Assembly (NCBI GenBank): GCA_034440155.1
Contig: JAWXBN010000031.1
Location: 1-41,517 of the forward strand
DNA from: Verrucomicrobiota bacterium
GTDB lineage: Bacteria; Verrucomicrobiota; Verrucomicrobiia; JAWXBN01
Length of the DNA stretch: 41,517 nucleotides
Direction: 5' to 3'
Part shown: positions 1 through 9,400 of the stretch, piece after piece
Position numbering within the stretch: the first letter of the stretch is position 1
Layout: every line of letters starts with the position of its first letter
Made by a program: the position numbers and the translations under genes
Notes under the pieces: model-generated
Seen by the model: the letters and a program-made list of their open reading frames with translations, nothing else
What the model was told of the DNA's origin: nothing
The model's database searches: none

Positions 1-2
1 AC

Positions 3-275
3 ATTTACCTGATCATAGAGGCCCTCGCCCAAGCCGCCGTGAAAGAAGGACTCCCGGAAACTCTCGCCCTAAACCTCGCGGTCCAAACAGTCAAAGGGGC
101 CGCCCTCATGCTCGAAAAAACGGGGGAAACCCCCTCCAAACTCCGGGATCAAGTCACCAGCCCCGGTGGCACTACCCTCGAAGGCCTCAAAGTCATGGAA
201 TCCAAAGCCATCCGCGACATCCTCCAAGACACTGTCTCCGCCGCTGCTAACCGTTCCCGCGAACTCGGACGGTAA
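3..275 (+). CDS. proC: Pyrroline-5-carboxylate reductase, C-terminal part (5' end outside window)
   Basis: The reading frame is open from the window edge, so the gene begins upstream; an internal GTG at 39 is not its start. Pyrroline-5-carboxylate reductase reduces P5C to proline with NAD(P)H in the last step of proline synthesis. The visible 90 residues match the C-terminal helical dimerisation domain: an EALAQAAVKEG stretch at the left edge, then the family signature DQVTSPGGTTLEGL near residues 49-62 counted from the GTG, and a final alanine-rich helix ending RSRELGR. No frameshift is seen. Two inverted repeats follow the stop. fumC lies 153 bp downstream on the same strand but appears to be a separate unit. 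The family call is firm although only about a third of the protein is present. Confidence 0.9.
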   Translation: MYLIIEALAQAAVKEGLPETLALNLAVQTVKGAALMLEKTGETPSKLRDQVTSPGGTTLEGLKVMESKAIRDILQDTVSAAANRSRELGR

Positions 276-309
276 TCCGGTATATACTAAAATAACTTTA
301 CAAGCTACA

Positions 310-358
310 GGACTATTGGGAGGTAAATAGTCCGGCACCGGGGGAAATTTTACGGTGC
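310..358 (+). repeat. Two consecutive perfect inverted repeats downstream of proC
   Basis: GGACTATT (310-317) pairs with AATAGTCC (326-333) across an 8-nt loop. Immediately after, GCACCG (335-340) pairs with CGGTGC (353-358) across a 12-nt loop. Neither is followed by a T run, so a Rho-independent terminator is not supported. They could be part of the proC 3' end or the fumC leader. Nothing else is recognisable in the 153-bp gap. Confidence 0.4.
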
Positions 359-428
359 ATATCCTTGCGCTGAAAACGTATTCGATCTAATCAATTCACT
401 AAACAAAACGAGAGAATCAATCAATCTT

Positions 429-1844
429 ATGTCAGCAAAACCCTCCTACCCCGCCGGAACAAAAACACGTATCGAATCAGACAGCATGGGCGACATCGAA
501 GTGCCCTGTGATGTTTATTGGGGAGCACAGACCGCCCGTTCCCTCATCCATTTTAATATCGGATCGAATCCCATGCCCCCGGAAATCATCAAGGCATTCG
601 GTATCCTCAAAAAATCCGCCGCCCTCGCTAATAAAGACCTCGGCAAATTGCCCGCGGAAACCTGTGAACTCATCTGTAAATCTGCTGATGAAGTCATCAC
701 CGGTCAGTGGAACTCCCATTTCCCTCTCAATGTCTGGCAAACCGGCAGTGGCACCCAGACCAATATGAATGCCAACGAAGTCATCTCGAACCGCGCCATC
801 GAAATGGCCGAAGGTGAGTTGGGCTCGAAAAAACCGGTGCACCCAAATGACCATGTGAATATGTCACAGTCCTCAAATGATACATTCCCCACAGCGATGT
901 ACGTCGCTGCCGCCTGCCAAATCCAAGAGAAACTCATCCCCGCCGTCCGCCTCATGCGTAATGGGCTCGCCGCCAAGGCCAAGGAATTCACCGGGATCGT
1001 CAAAATCGGTCGTACCCACTTGCAAGACGCTACCCCTGTGACTCTCGAACAAGAATTCTCCGGTTACGTCGCCCTCTTGGACGCAGACATCGAACGCATT
1101 GAAATCGTTCAAAAAGGTCTCTTCCGCCTGGCTATCGGTGGAACAGCCGTCGGCACCGGCCTAAATGCCCATCCGGAATTCGGTGACCGCGCGGCAAAGT
1201 ATATCGCCACGGCCACCGGCCTTCCGTTCGTGTCCCACACAAATAAATTCGCCTCCCTCTCAGCCCATGATGAACTTGTCTTCGCCAGCGGGGCACTCAA
1301 AACACTGGCGTGTTCACTCATGAAAATCGCCAATGACGTGCGTTGGCTCGGCAGCGGACCACGCTGTGGACTCGGTGAACTCAACCTTCCTGAGAATGAG
1401 CCCGGTTCATCCATCATGCCCGGCAAGGTGAACCCGACCCAGAGCGAAGCCATGACCATGGTTTGTGTCCAAATGATCGGTTATGATACGGCGATCGGTA
1501 TCGCTGGTAGCCAAGGTAATTTCGAGCTCAATGTCTTTAAGCCGGTGATGGCTTTCGACTTCCTTCACGGGCTCAAGCTCCTCAGTGAATCCTGTGTCTC
1601 CTTCCAGGAACATTGTGTCGAGGGAATCACGGTCAACCGCGAAGTCATCGACGGTTACGTGGAAAAATGCCTCATGCTCGTGACCGCGTTAAATCCCGTC
1701 ATCGGTTACGACAAAGCCGCTAAGATCGCGAAAAAGGCACACAAGGAAAAAATCAGCCTCAAGGAAGCGGCTATCGCCTTGGAGTACCTCACCGCAGAAG
1801 CTTTTGACAAAGCTGTCGTGGCCGAAAGAATGACCCGCCCGTAA
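429..1844 (+). CDS. fumC: Class II fumarate hydratase
   Basis: This is the TCA-cycle fumarase that interconverts fumarate and L-malate; class II enzymes are homotetrameric, iron-free and cytosolic. At 471 residues it has the usual length. The three superfamily regions are all present: [12 protein letters not shown] near 107-118 together with VNMSQSSND near 143-151; [13 protein letters not shown] near 194-206, carrying the catalytic His197; and [13 protein letters not shown] near 327-339 with the mobile-loop serine. The ATG at 429 starts the expected N-terminus. No strong ribosome-binding site precedes it, only a weak purine stretch near 409-414. A strong terminator follows at 1857-1889, so it is probably transcribed alone. 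Aspartase is an alternative within the superfamily, but the substrate-loop sequences favour fumarase. Confidence 0.97.
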   Translation: MSAKPSYPAGTKTRIESDSMGDIEVPCDVYWGAQTARSLIHFNIGSNPMPPEIIKAFGILKKSAALANKDLGKLPAETCELICKSADEVITGQWNSHFPLNVWQTGSGTQTNMNANEVISNRAIEMAEGELGSKKPVHPNDHVNMSQSSNDTFPTAMYVAAACQIQEKLIPAVRLMRNGLAAKAKEFTGIVKIGRTHLQDATPVTLEQEFSGYVALLDADIERIEIVQKGLFRLAIGGTAVGTGLNAHPEFGDRAAKYIATATGLPFVSHTNKFASLSAHDELVFASGALKTLACSLMKIANDVRWLGSGPRCGLGELNLPENEPGSSIMPGKVNPTQSEAMTMVCVQMIGYDTAIGIAGSQGNFELNVFKPVMAFDFLHGLKLLSESCVSFQEHCVEGITVNREVIDGYVEKCLMLVTALNPVIGYDKAAKIAKKAHKEKISLKEAAIALEYLTAEAFDKAVVAERMTRP

Positions 1845-1856
1845 TCATTTCCTACA

Positions 1857-1889
1857 AAAGGCCCGTGGGAACACGGGCTGTTTTATTTC
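1857..1889 (+). terminator. Rho-independent terminator of fumC
   Basis: GCCCGTG (1861-1867) pairs perfectly with CACGGGC (1872-1878) across a GGAA tetraloop (1868-1871). It is followed by TGTTTTATTT. The hairpin starts 16 bp after the fumC stop. Confidence 0.85.
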
Positions 1890-1965
1890 CGCCGACAAAC
1901 TCATCAAACATTTTGCCCCGATTCAAAATCTCCTTATGAATAAACTCAGAGTATAATTCCCCCTC

Positions 1966-2829
1966 ATGAAAAGACCTTTTATTGCCATGGATACGAATTT
2001 CTTTACGGAGCTCGGCTGGTACACATTCGAGTCCCGTGCCGAGATGCTCGCCGAGCTGGGTTATGACGGCATGACCTTTACCATTTTTGAAACCGGTTAC
2101 AAACCCCTCTGGCGTCAACAAGCCTTTGACGACATCGAGAAGATAGCTGCGATCCAGAAGAAAACCGGGATCGGAGTGGACTCGATCTATATGAATCTCG
2201 ACTTGTCCAAAAGCCCTGCTGAGGGGGACAATGCCGATATTCCCCGGATACTCTCCCAAATGACCTCAGAGACTTGCGCGAATTTGGAGTTAAGCGTTTG
2301 TTTTACGGATAATTCCGTCGCCAAATCCGATGCCTCCGCCGACGGCAAATTGCTGCAATGGCTCGAACCAATCATTCCTGTCTTAGAAAAAAACAATTTG
2401 CACCTGCATCTCTACCCTCATTCCGGGTTCTGGATCGAGCGAGTGGAAGACTCCGTCCGCCTGAAAAAGAAAATCAATCACCCCCGGATCCATGCTGTAT
2501 TCTGCGGGCTCCACTGGTTTTGTGTGGATGGTCAGGATATCGAGGGCAAATTGCGCGAAGCGGCCCCTCACTTGGGTTCGGCTAATATCTCCGGCATGCG
2601 GGTCACGGGTGAACACAAACAAATTGTTCCCTTGGACGATGGGCAACTGGATAATTCCCTCATCATCGGCCTGCTCGACCAATACGGCTACAAAGGCAAA
2701 ATCGCCTTACAAGGTTTCGGTTGTGCCGGGGATGTCTATACTCATCTCAAAAAGTCGATCAACACCTTCCGCGACATCGACACCCGAGTCCGAAACCACC
2801 CGTCCTGGAGCCAGCGTTTCCCGGCTTAG
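1966..2829 (+). CDS. Sugar phosphate isomerase/epimerase-like TIM-barrel protein
   Basis: This 287-residue protein resembles the xylose isomerase-like/AP-endonuclease-2 TIM-barrel family, which includes sugar and inosose isomerases and epimerases using a divalent metal. Family-like strands are visible: an N-terminal FTELGWYTFESRAEMLAELGYDG; LHLHLYPHSGFW near 145-156, whose His residues suit metal or substrate binding; IHAVFCGLHWFCVDG near 178-192; and a late KGKIALQGFGCAGD. There is no signal peptide. The ATG at 1966 is preceded by a pyrimidine-rich stretch rather than a Shine-Dalgarno, and a 6-codon mini-ORF (1936-1956) ends just upstream. A terminator-like hairpin follows. The substrate cannot be read from sequence; two motif copies (GCAAATTGC at 2345 and 2546) lie inside the gene. 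Confidence 0.75.
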   Translation: MKRPFIAMDTNFFTELGWYTFESRAEMLAELGYDGMTFTIFETGYKPLWRQQAFDDIEKIAAIQKKTGIGVDSIYMNLDLSKSPAEGDNADIPRILSQMTSETCANLELSVCFTDNSVAKSDASADGKLLQWLEPIIPVLEKNNLHLHLYPHSGFWIERVEDSVRLKKKINHPRIHAVFCGLHWFCVDGQDIEGKLREAAPHLGSANISGMRVTGEHKQIVPLDDGQLDNSLIIGLLDQYGYKGKIALQGFGCAGDVYTHLKKSINTFRDIDTRVRNHPSWSQRFPA

Positions 2830-2842
2830 ATAAATTTTCCCT

Positions 2843-2879
2843 ATTCATCATCCTCGATGAATGGTGGATTTTTTGTTTT
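2843..2879 (+). terminator. Probable terminator after the isomerase-like gene
   Basis: ATTCATC (2843-2849) pairs with GATGAAT (2856-2862) across a 6-nt loop. A short GGTGGA spacer separates it from TTTTTTGTTTT. The stem is AT-rich and the spacer slightly long, so confidence is moderate. It lies between two converging genes. Confidence 0.55.
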
Positions 2880-2906
2880 AGTCTGCAAGCCGGGGAGAAC
2901 CCATCC

Positions 2907-4193
2907 TTATTGTCCAACCTGATAATGCCTTCTAGCCCAAGCATAATACTGCATGTCACGCCAGACCCGGGATTCATATTTTCCCTCGATTTTCTGCAGG
3001 AGTTGTTTAGCCATTTTATCATCCTCTGCGATACAGGCCAAATAGGCGTAATCATTAATAATTAGATTTGAATTTGGATAGTCCGCCACAGACCCATCAA
3101 AAGAGTCCTTAACAATCTTCCATTTAAAGTCCGTTTCTTTAAAAAAATCACTGCCATAATAACTAATAATATAAGAACAGATTTTACTATAGATTAGCTT
3201 GCCTTCTGGGTGGGTTTTATAAAGTTCCAAAGCGAATCCCTCCATCTCCCCCCTTTCTCCATACCAACGTGGCATGAGATAATAGGCCTTATAGGTATAT
3301 AAGGGAATATAGCCCGGCCATAGTTTTATCCCTTCCTGGTAAAAATTTTCAAAACCCTCACGCTCTACCCCCTGCCCCATGGCGATCACCATCATAATGC
3401 GGTAATACTCAGGATTTGAATCCGGCAGGGTAGAGGCTTCAAGCATGACTTTTTGGGCATTATCCAAGAATTGATGGAAGTATTTCCATCCGTCTTCACT
3501 CACTGAATGAGCATACCCCGATCCACGTGCTTCCCAAGCCATATCCACCCATATATCAGCCTCGACGAGTCTTGCTGTCATGGAGTTTGGATACTGTTCT
3601 TTCCATCGGTTGATCATCTCCAGCTTCTGCTGGTAGTGGGGAATGCCACTATTTGAATAATTACCTATGGAAATAAAATAATTAGTTAACTTCCATGACC
3701 CTGTTGTTGTTCTTGCTTGGGAATCTTTGAGATCTTTGGCGATTTGCTCAAGTTCATCAAATTTTTCAGCAGCTAAAAGAGCTCGAATGTAGGCTTCGGC
3801 TTGTTCCATTAGCAAGGTTTCCTGACTTAATCCTGCCTTCATTTTGACTTCCGGGACTACAAACTCTTTTGGTTTTGCTTCGGGAGGGGCTGCATTTTGA
3901 GCTACGGCAGCCGGAGCCGCAGGGAGGGGAGTGGGTGTGGGTACGGGTTTCGGCGGTGGCTCTTGGTCATTCTGGGCAACGAGATCCACCTCGATAACCT
4001 TTCCTTTTTCGATGGTTACATCCCCCCCTTTATAGGAGAGCACTTTCTTTTCCCCCTCTTCAATAATTCCCACTGGTTTGCCCAGCTCTTGAACGACTTT
4101 GTCTTCAGTGTCATCTATATATATCCATGCGTGAAGGGGAGAAAAGAGTGACACGAATAAAAGCAAAAAACTGGTAATGGGGAGAAGTCTCAT
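2907..4193 (-). CDS. Secreted protein: BamE/SmpA-like N-terminal segment and DUF4034-like domain
   Basis: This is a 428-residue exported protein of unknown function. Residues 1-22 form a signal peptide ending LHA. Residues 23-70 (DKVVQELGKP, then a KGGDVTIEKGKVIEV strand pair) resemble the small SmpA/BamE-type fold. A Pro/Ala-rich linker covers about 75-110. The remainder, about 120-428, is helical and rich in Trp and Tyr. It contains a WVDMAWEARGSGYAHSV stretch and a MPRWYGERGE stretch that recall DUF4034, a TPR-like domain family. There is no membrane anchor or lipobox. The start overlaps the stop of the upstream 84-residue gene by 4 bp (ATGA), so the two are probably translated together. 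The fold assignments are from memory of the families and are inferences. Confidence 0.7.
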   Translation of the reverse strand: MRLLPITSFLLLFVSLFSPLHAWIYIDDTEDKVVQELGKPVGIIEEGEKKVLSYKGGDVTIEKGKVIEVDLVAQNDQEPPPKPVPTPTPLPAAPAAVAQNAAPPEAKPKEFVVPEVKMKAGLSQETLLMEQAEAYIRALLAAEKFDELEQIAKDLKDSQARTTTGSWKLTNYFISIGNYSNSGIPHYQQKLEMINRWKEQYPNSMTARLVEADIWVDMAWEARGSGYAHSVSEDGWKYFHQFLDNAQKVMLEASTLPDSNPEYYRIMMVIAMGQGVEREGFENFYQEGIKLWPGYIPLYTYKAYYLMPRWYGERGEMEGFALELYKTHPEGKLIYSKICSYIISYYGSDFFKETDFKWKIVKDSFDGSVADYPNSNLIINDYAYLACIAEDDKMAKQLLQKIEGKYESRVWRDMQYYAWARRHYQVGQ

Positions 4194-4444
4194 AGTGGCT
4201 GGATGAATTTAATAAACAGTGTGACGCCAAGTAAAGGCCAATATTCCATCTTCAATAGATTGCCTGCCCGGTATTCGCCGGAACTCAAGTTTTCAAGACT
4301 CTCGACATACATATACCCTATATTACTTTCCGGGCGGGCGGGGGCACCGACATTGGACAACCACACTTGGGCATTTTTTTGATTGGTCACATTTGCAATC
4401 AACCCTGTGATCTGGACAATGTCCCCTTTGATCAAGGATTTCAT
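4190..4444 (-). CDS. Small hypothetical protein, possible OB-fold
   Basis: This 84-residue protein is not recognised by name. It begins MKSLIKGDIVQITGLIANVT, a basic, beta-rich start that resembles an OB-fold nucleic-acid or ligand-binding barrel, and ends in a hydrophobic strand (GVTLFIKFIQPL). There is no signal peptide. Its stop overlaps the start codon of the DUF4034-like gene (ATGA), which argues that it is real and works with that exported protein. No convincing ribosome-binding site is seen. The 184-bp gap upstream is the divergent promoter region shared with the Sel1/protease gene. Confidence 0.6.
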   Translation of the reverse strand: MKSLIKGDIVQITGLIANVTNQKNAQVWLSNVGAPARPESNIGYMYVESLENLSSGEYRAGNLLKMEYWPLLGVTLFIKFIQPL

Positions 4445-4628
4445 TTTCTTTTGATCTCGGGATTAGCGGGAATGAATGGGAGGTCAATGGTGGAAGGAAA
4501 TATTTGCGAAGTAGGAATCGACGGTGGGTCAGGATAAAGGATACTCATGTCCCTACTGCCTTTATTGATAATGAAATCTCACAAGCAAATGATTGATTTG
4601 GGTAAGGAATACTGTTAGTTGATACGTT

Positions 4629-6155
4629 ATGGGGTCTGACAATTTTCGTACAAGAGGAAATCAACTGCGTATTTTTCTGTTAATCCTGTTATTTATCCCC
4701 CTGATTGTCCGGTCACAGGAAAATAATTACGATTCGGAATACCAAAAAGCTAAGGCACTCACTGAAACGGGGGCTTACTCACAAGCCATTGAAACTTTCA
4801 AAAAACTTGCCGAGGCCGGATTTGCCCCGGCACAAACCTCCCTTGCCATGTTTTATTTACAGGGGAATGGAGTCGATAAAAACCCTTCGCTTGCCTTTGA
4901 AAATTTCCAGAAGGCAGCCAACCAAGGTGATATCCAAGCTCAGGTTTATCTTGCAGGATGTTACGCAAATGCCATCGGGACCCCTAAAAACGTCGAGGAA
5001 TCAGCTGTGTGGTTCAAGAAAGCAGCCGATCAGGGGAATGCTAAAGCCCAACACTATTTGGGCACCTATTACATGACAGGGACCGGTGTGAAACCGGACA
5101 TTAACGATGCAATCAAACTTTTTAAATTTGCGGCGAATCAGGGATACCAACAATCCCAATTCCAACTTGCCCAAATCTATCAAAATGGACAAGGCACAGA
5201 TAAAGACATCAAGGAATCCGTCAAATGGTATAAAAAATCCGCCGAGGCCGGGCACGCGGAATCACAATTCAAATTATCCCTCTATTATGCCAATGGCCAA
5301 GGAGTACCAAAAGATGAAATTGAATCCTTGGCCTGGATGAATATTGCTGCCAGTAGCGGTAATGAAACGGCCGCCCGTACCCGCACCGCGATGGAGGTAA
5401 ATCTCGGCAAAGAAATCACGCTTTATGCCCAGCAACGCAGCAAGGAAATCCTCGACGATATCAAAATGTCAAAAAAATCCCATGACGAGTATAACTCCAT
5501 GTCAAAGGCCAAGGAATTTAGCGGCAATGTCAGGGGATTTGGTACAGGGAGCTTTATTTCAAAAGACGGACTGCTCCTCACCGCAGCACATGTCATCGAA
5601 GACAGTAAAAGGATCGAGGTCATGACGAGTACCGGAAAAGTAAAAGCAAAAGTAATCCAGGTCGATTCATCAAATGATGTTGCGCTCTTGGAATGCTCCG
5701 GCACTTACGAAGCCCTCCCGGTGGTCACGTCAAAACTCGTCAAACTCGGACAAGGGGTTTTTACTATCGGGTTCCCAAATGTGGACATTCAAGGCTTTAG
5801 TCCAAAGCTTACAAAAGGCGAAATCAGTAGTATGTCCGGATTCAAAGATGATCCCCGTTCCTGGCAAGTAAGTGTCCCCGTCCAGCCCGGAAACTCTGGA
5901 GGCCCCTTATTAGATATGAATGGAAACCTAGTCGGCATCATTGTTTCCAAGCTAAGTGCCACCCAAATGGCGGCATCACGCGGGGATATCCCCCAAAATG
6001 TGAATTACGCGATCAAATCGAGTTATATCCAGCCCATCCTCGATAAATATACCAGCCGATTACAGTCCTTTGATACACTTACCCCAAATACATCTTTTGA
6101 GAAAATCGTCCAAAAAACCCAGAACTCCGTTGTATTGATCGTCACCTACGATTAA
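4629..6155 (+). CDS. Sel1-repeat / trypsin-like (HtrA-type) serine protease fusion, exported
   Basis: This 508-residue protein joins Sel1-like repeats to a chymotrypsin-fold serine protease of the HtrA (S1C) type. A hydrophobic segment near 14-28 is a signal peptide or membrane anchor. About six Sel1 repeats run from 36 to 250, recognisable by repeated A..WF.KAA..G...AQ..LG..Y..G.GV patterns. The protease spans about 300-480 and has a complete triad: His321 in TAAHVIE, Asp350 in SSNDVALLE, Ser423 in QPGNSGGPLL. No PDZ domain is visible; the Sel1 array takes the place of a C-terminal regulatory domain. It probably acts outside the cytoplasm in protein quality control or signalling, which is inference. 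It stands alone, divergent from the small-protein pair. Confidence 0.85.
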   Translation: MGSDNFRTRGNQLRIFLLILLFIPLIVRSQENNYDSEYQKAKALTETGAYSQAIETFKKLAEAGFAPAQTSLAMFYLQGNGVDKNPSLAFENFQKAANQGDIQAQVYLAGCYANAIGTPKNVEESAVWFKKAADQGNAKAQHYLGTYYMTGTGVKPDINDAIKLFKFAANQGYQQSQFQLAQIYQNGQGTDKDIKESVKWYKKSAEAGHAESQFKLSLYYANGQGVPKDEIESLAWMNIAASSGNETAARTRTAMEVNLGKEITLYAQQRSKEILDDIKMSKKSHDEYNSMSKAKEFSGNVRGFGTGSFISKDGLLLTAAHVIEDSKRIEVMTSTGKVKAKVIQVDSSNDVALLECSGTYEALPVVTSKLVKLGQGVFTIGFPNVDIQGFSPKLTKGEISSMSGFKDDPRSWQVSVPVQPGNSGGPLLDMNGNLVGIIVSKLSATQMAASRGDIPQNVNYAIKSSYIQPILDKYTSRLQSFDTLTPNTSFEKIVQKTQNSVVLIVTYD

Positions 6156-6237
6156 GGAAAATTATTTCCATCATCTGGATCGGTATTTTGCTTGATCGTG
6201 TTTTGGATTAATTTCTAAGCTCTCGACGTAAACGACT

Positions 6238-6471
6238 TCACAAGCTCCGCCATCCGCAGAGACTCTGATATGTTTCATGATCAATAATCCCCGAATATTT
6301 GGTTTGAGTATTTAAGTAATCCCCCCCACTCCAGCGGGCAAAGTAAAAAGAATCATGTGGATTCCCCGTGTTTTCGTGAATACAAAACCAAGGCTCTTCC
6401 TCCTTAATGGAATTTCCTTTTTTAGTAAACTTCCATTGACTTTCGGTTTGTTTCTGGGAAATCGGGATTAA
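6238..6471 (-). pseudogene. Possible gene remnant in the 318-bp gap before the GH2 gene
   Basis: The gap 6156-6473 has no annotated gene, but on the minus strand a frame is open for 77 codons between a TGA at 6472-6474 and a TGA at 6238-6240. It contains no ATG, GTG or TTG that could start it. The translation looks protein-like, with segments EEEPWFCIHENTGNPHD, FYFARWSGGDYLNT and YSGIIDHETYQSL, and no low-complexity bias. This suits the tail of a decayed gene cut off by the GH2 gene. An open frame of this length could also arise by chance (about 2.5% per frame). Confidence 0.3.
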
Positions 6472-6473
6472 TC

Positions 6474-9400
6474 ATGAAACATCTTTCTTCTCTCCCCTTA
6501 AAATCACAGTGGACAGCATTCCATAAAGACTTTTCCTCCTCCCTTCATTACGAATCCGTTGCTGGAAAAGAAACTTTTGTTTTCGACCTACCTATGGACA
6601 CCCGGCAATTGATGTTCCTCCACGGAAAATGTCCCGACCCCAGAATCGGTGATCTCTCCACACAATCGGATTGGGTAGCGACCCGGGAATGGTGGTTCAT
6701 TAACCATTTTGAAGGGGCTGCACTCGAAGAAGGACAAAAGGCATTCATCCGCATACGTGGCATGGACCAACTCGCCGAAATCTTTGTCAACGGCATACAC
6801 CTCGGGAGTAGTGAAAGCTTTAACCAAGTCCATTATTTTGATGCGACTACGGCCTGGAAATCCGGCACGAATGAACTTTCCATCCGACTATGGACTTGTG
6901 ATCCGACGGATATTCAAAGTACCGATGAAGCCGCCAAAAACCAACTCGGTGGGGATGCCGCCAATATGAATATGGGCATGGCAGGCCTTTTCAAAGCCAC
7001 CACCCAATCCCTCAAGAGCCGTATGCTCTACGGAGGGGACCAGAACCCTTTTATGCTCTCCTGTGGTTTGGCCATCGCCCCGGAAGTCATCATCGCCCGT
7101 TATGTATTACCGGAATTCATCCGCAGTGAGTATGAATATCATGCCGATAATTACCACGTCAGCGGCTTATTCCTGATCCAAGCCCAAGCTTGGGGTGCCA
7201 GCGATTATGAATTAACCATCCGCCCGAAAAATTTCGAATGGGAAAGTTTCACCCTCCGCGGCAAATGGACAGAACCCTCCTCTTTCCTCACGATCCCATT
7301 CAGTCATTTACCCCTGAAACCTTGGACGGTATTTGACCTTGGCTTCCCCCATTGTTATGAATTAATCCTGAAAACCGGTGGACAAACCCTCACGGTGACA
7401 ACGGGATTCCGCAAATACGAAAGGCGCCTTAATACTGCATTTAAAAGTAGTCCGCCCGCCAGCGCCTTTGATTGGAATGGTTACGAGAATCAAAGTTACG
7501 GGCAGGATTATTATAAGGGGTATGAAACGGTCGAAGAAGGGGGAGATAAAGCCTGGCCAGAAGTTCCGCGGGAATATGGGACATACCATTTCGACCACTA
7601 TCTCAACGGTCAAAAGTATTTCGCCAAAGGGGGATCAGTGGTGCCGACAAACCTTTTCTGGTCGGATTGGGACGGGGAACACCTCCGCCGCGTTGTCCGT
7701 CGCGCCCGTGAATCAAATAATAACACCCTCCGAGTCTGGGGTGGTGGCTACCTCTCCGGGGATGAATTCTTCGAGGAAGCCGACCTCCAAGGGGTCAGCA
7801 TTTCCCAGGATTTCCTGAATTTTAGTGGGGGGACAGATAAAAGCCTTTTCCACCAGAAACGCCTCGAAAATGAATTCCGTAATGTGATCAGCCAGCTCAA
7901 TATCCACCCGAGTGTGGTTGTCTTGAATGGGGGTAATGAACTTTACCAATTCGGCACTATTAACCGTCCGACGGACCCGATTTTCCAGATGATGGAACGG
8001 GTCATGAGACAGATGGGGCAAAACCAGTATTTCCACCGTTCCAGCCCGATCAACCCCGAGCTCCACGGCCCTTGGCATTTTGACTTAGACCATGCCTCAC
8101 GCTACAATTCATGCCGCGCGATTTTTAATTCCGAATGCGGAATCACCGGGTCAGCCTCCCTGAAAAGCCTTAAACGATTTCTACCCCATGACCAACTCCA
8201 CGACATCTACGGGAGCGTCTGGCACCACAGGATGCCAGACCGGGGTTACTTCGCCATCTTTGAATCATATCCCGACCTCTTTATTGAACGTAAACACCTG
8301 AGCGTCGAGGATTTTGTCCGTTACACCCAGTGCATTCAAGCTTGGGGATACCAGTATGTCGCGGAAGAGTACCGCCGCCAGAAACCGGTAAAAAGCGGAT
8401 TCACGACCTGGGAATTTAATGAACCATGGACAGACTTTAACTGGGGAATTATCGACAGTGAGTTGATTCCAAAACATTCGTTCTATACTTTTGCCCGGGG
8501 TTGTGCCCCCGCGCTAGTTTCCGCACGTTTTAACAGTTATGTCTGGGCGGCGGAGTCAAAATTCCACGCAGGCATTTGGTTTTCCCTCGAGGGTGGTCAA
8601 CATCGCCATGCCACGGTCCGGACCAGTGCCTGTGACGATCACGGAAATATCCTTTTCGAGGGATCATACGAAGGCTGGAGTGGTGGCGACTCGATTCCCT
8701 TGGGAGATGTATCATTTAAAGTCCCCGCAAACGGGGCGTTTTTCCTGAAGCTCCAAGCCCACCTCGACAATGGTCAGACACTGGATAATGACTATGCTTT
8801 CACCGTCATCCCGAAATGTGATGCAGCCCCGTTAAATATCCTTTTCCTCTCGGGAAAAGTGTATGAACGGCATATCATCAACGAATATTTCAAGGCTGCG
8901 CAATTTGTTCTGGATGAAAGGATCATTAGTCCTCAACAGCCATTAAATCCTGATGAGATCAACCTCCAGAAATATGACGCTGTCGTCCTCGCCCCCGTTT
9001 TTAATCCGCTCCAATCCCTCGGCGACGGCTTTTTCGATAAACTCAAAAAAGCCATCCACGACGACGGCCTTGGGTTTGTCTATTTCCCTTTTAACTCCTC
9101 CGCTTACGTCTCAGGCCGCTTCGATGTGGATCCACTCTGCGGCTCCGTTTTAGAAGAGCTCCTGCCTTTCTCATTCGCGCCAAACCATTATAGTAATAGC
9201 GATGAACACTCCGCCCAATGGAAAATCCTCGATGATCCATCGGCACAATCCACAGCCGCACCATGGGAACCCCGTAATGATGGCCTGAATAAAGTACGGG
9301 ATCATCTCATCTGGAATTTCATCAATACCGATATACAACTGCCGATCCTCTCGATCCGGGTGCAAACCGCCTACAAAAACAGTGATGACATTATCGGGAT

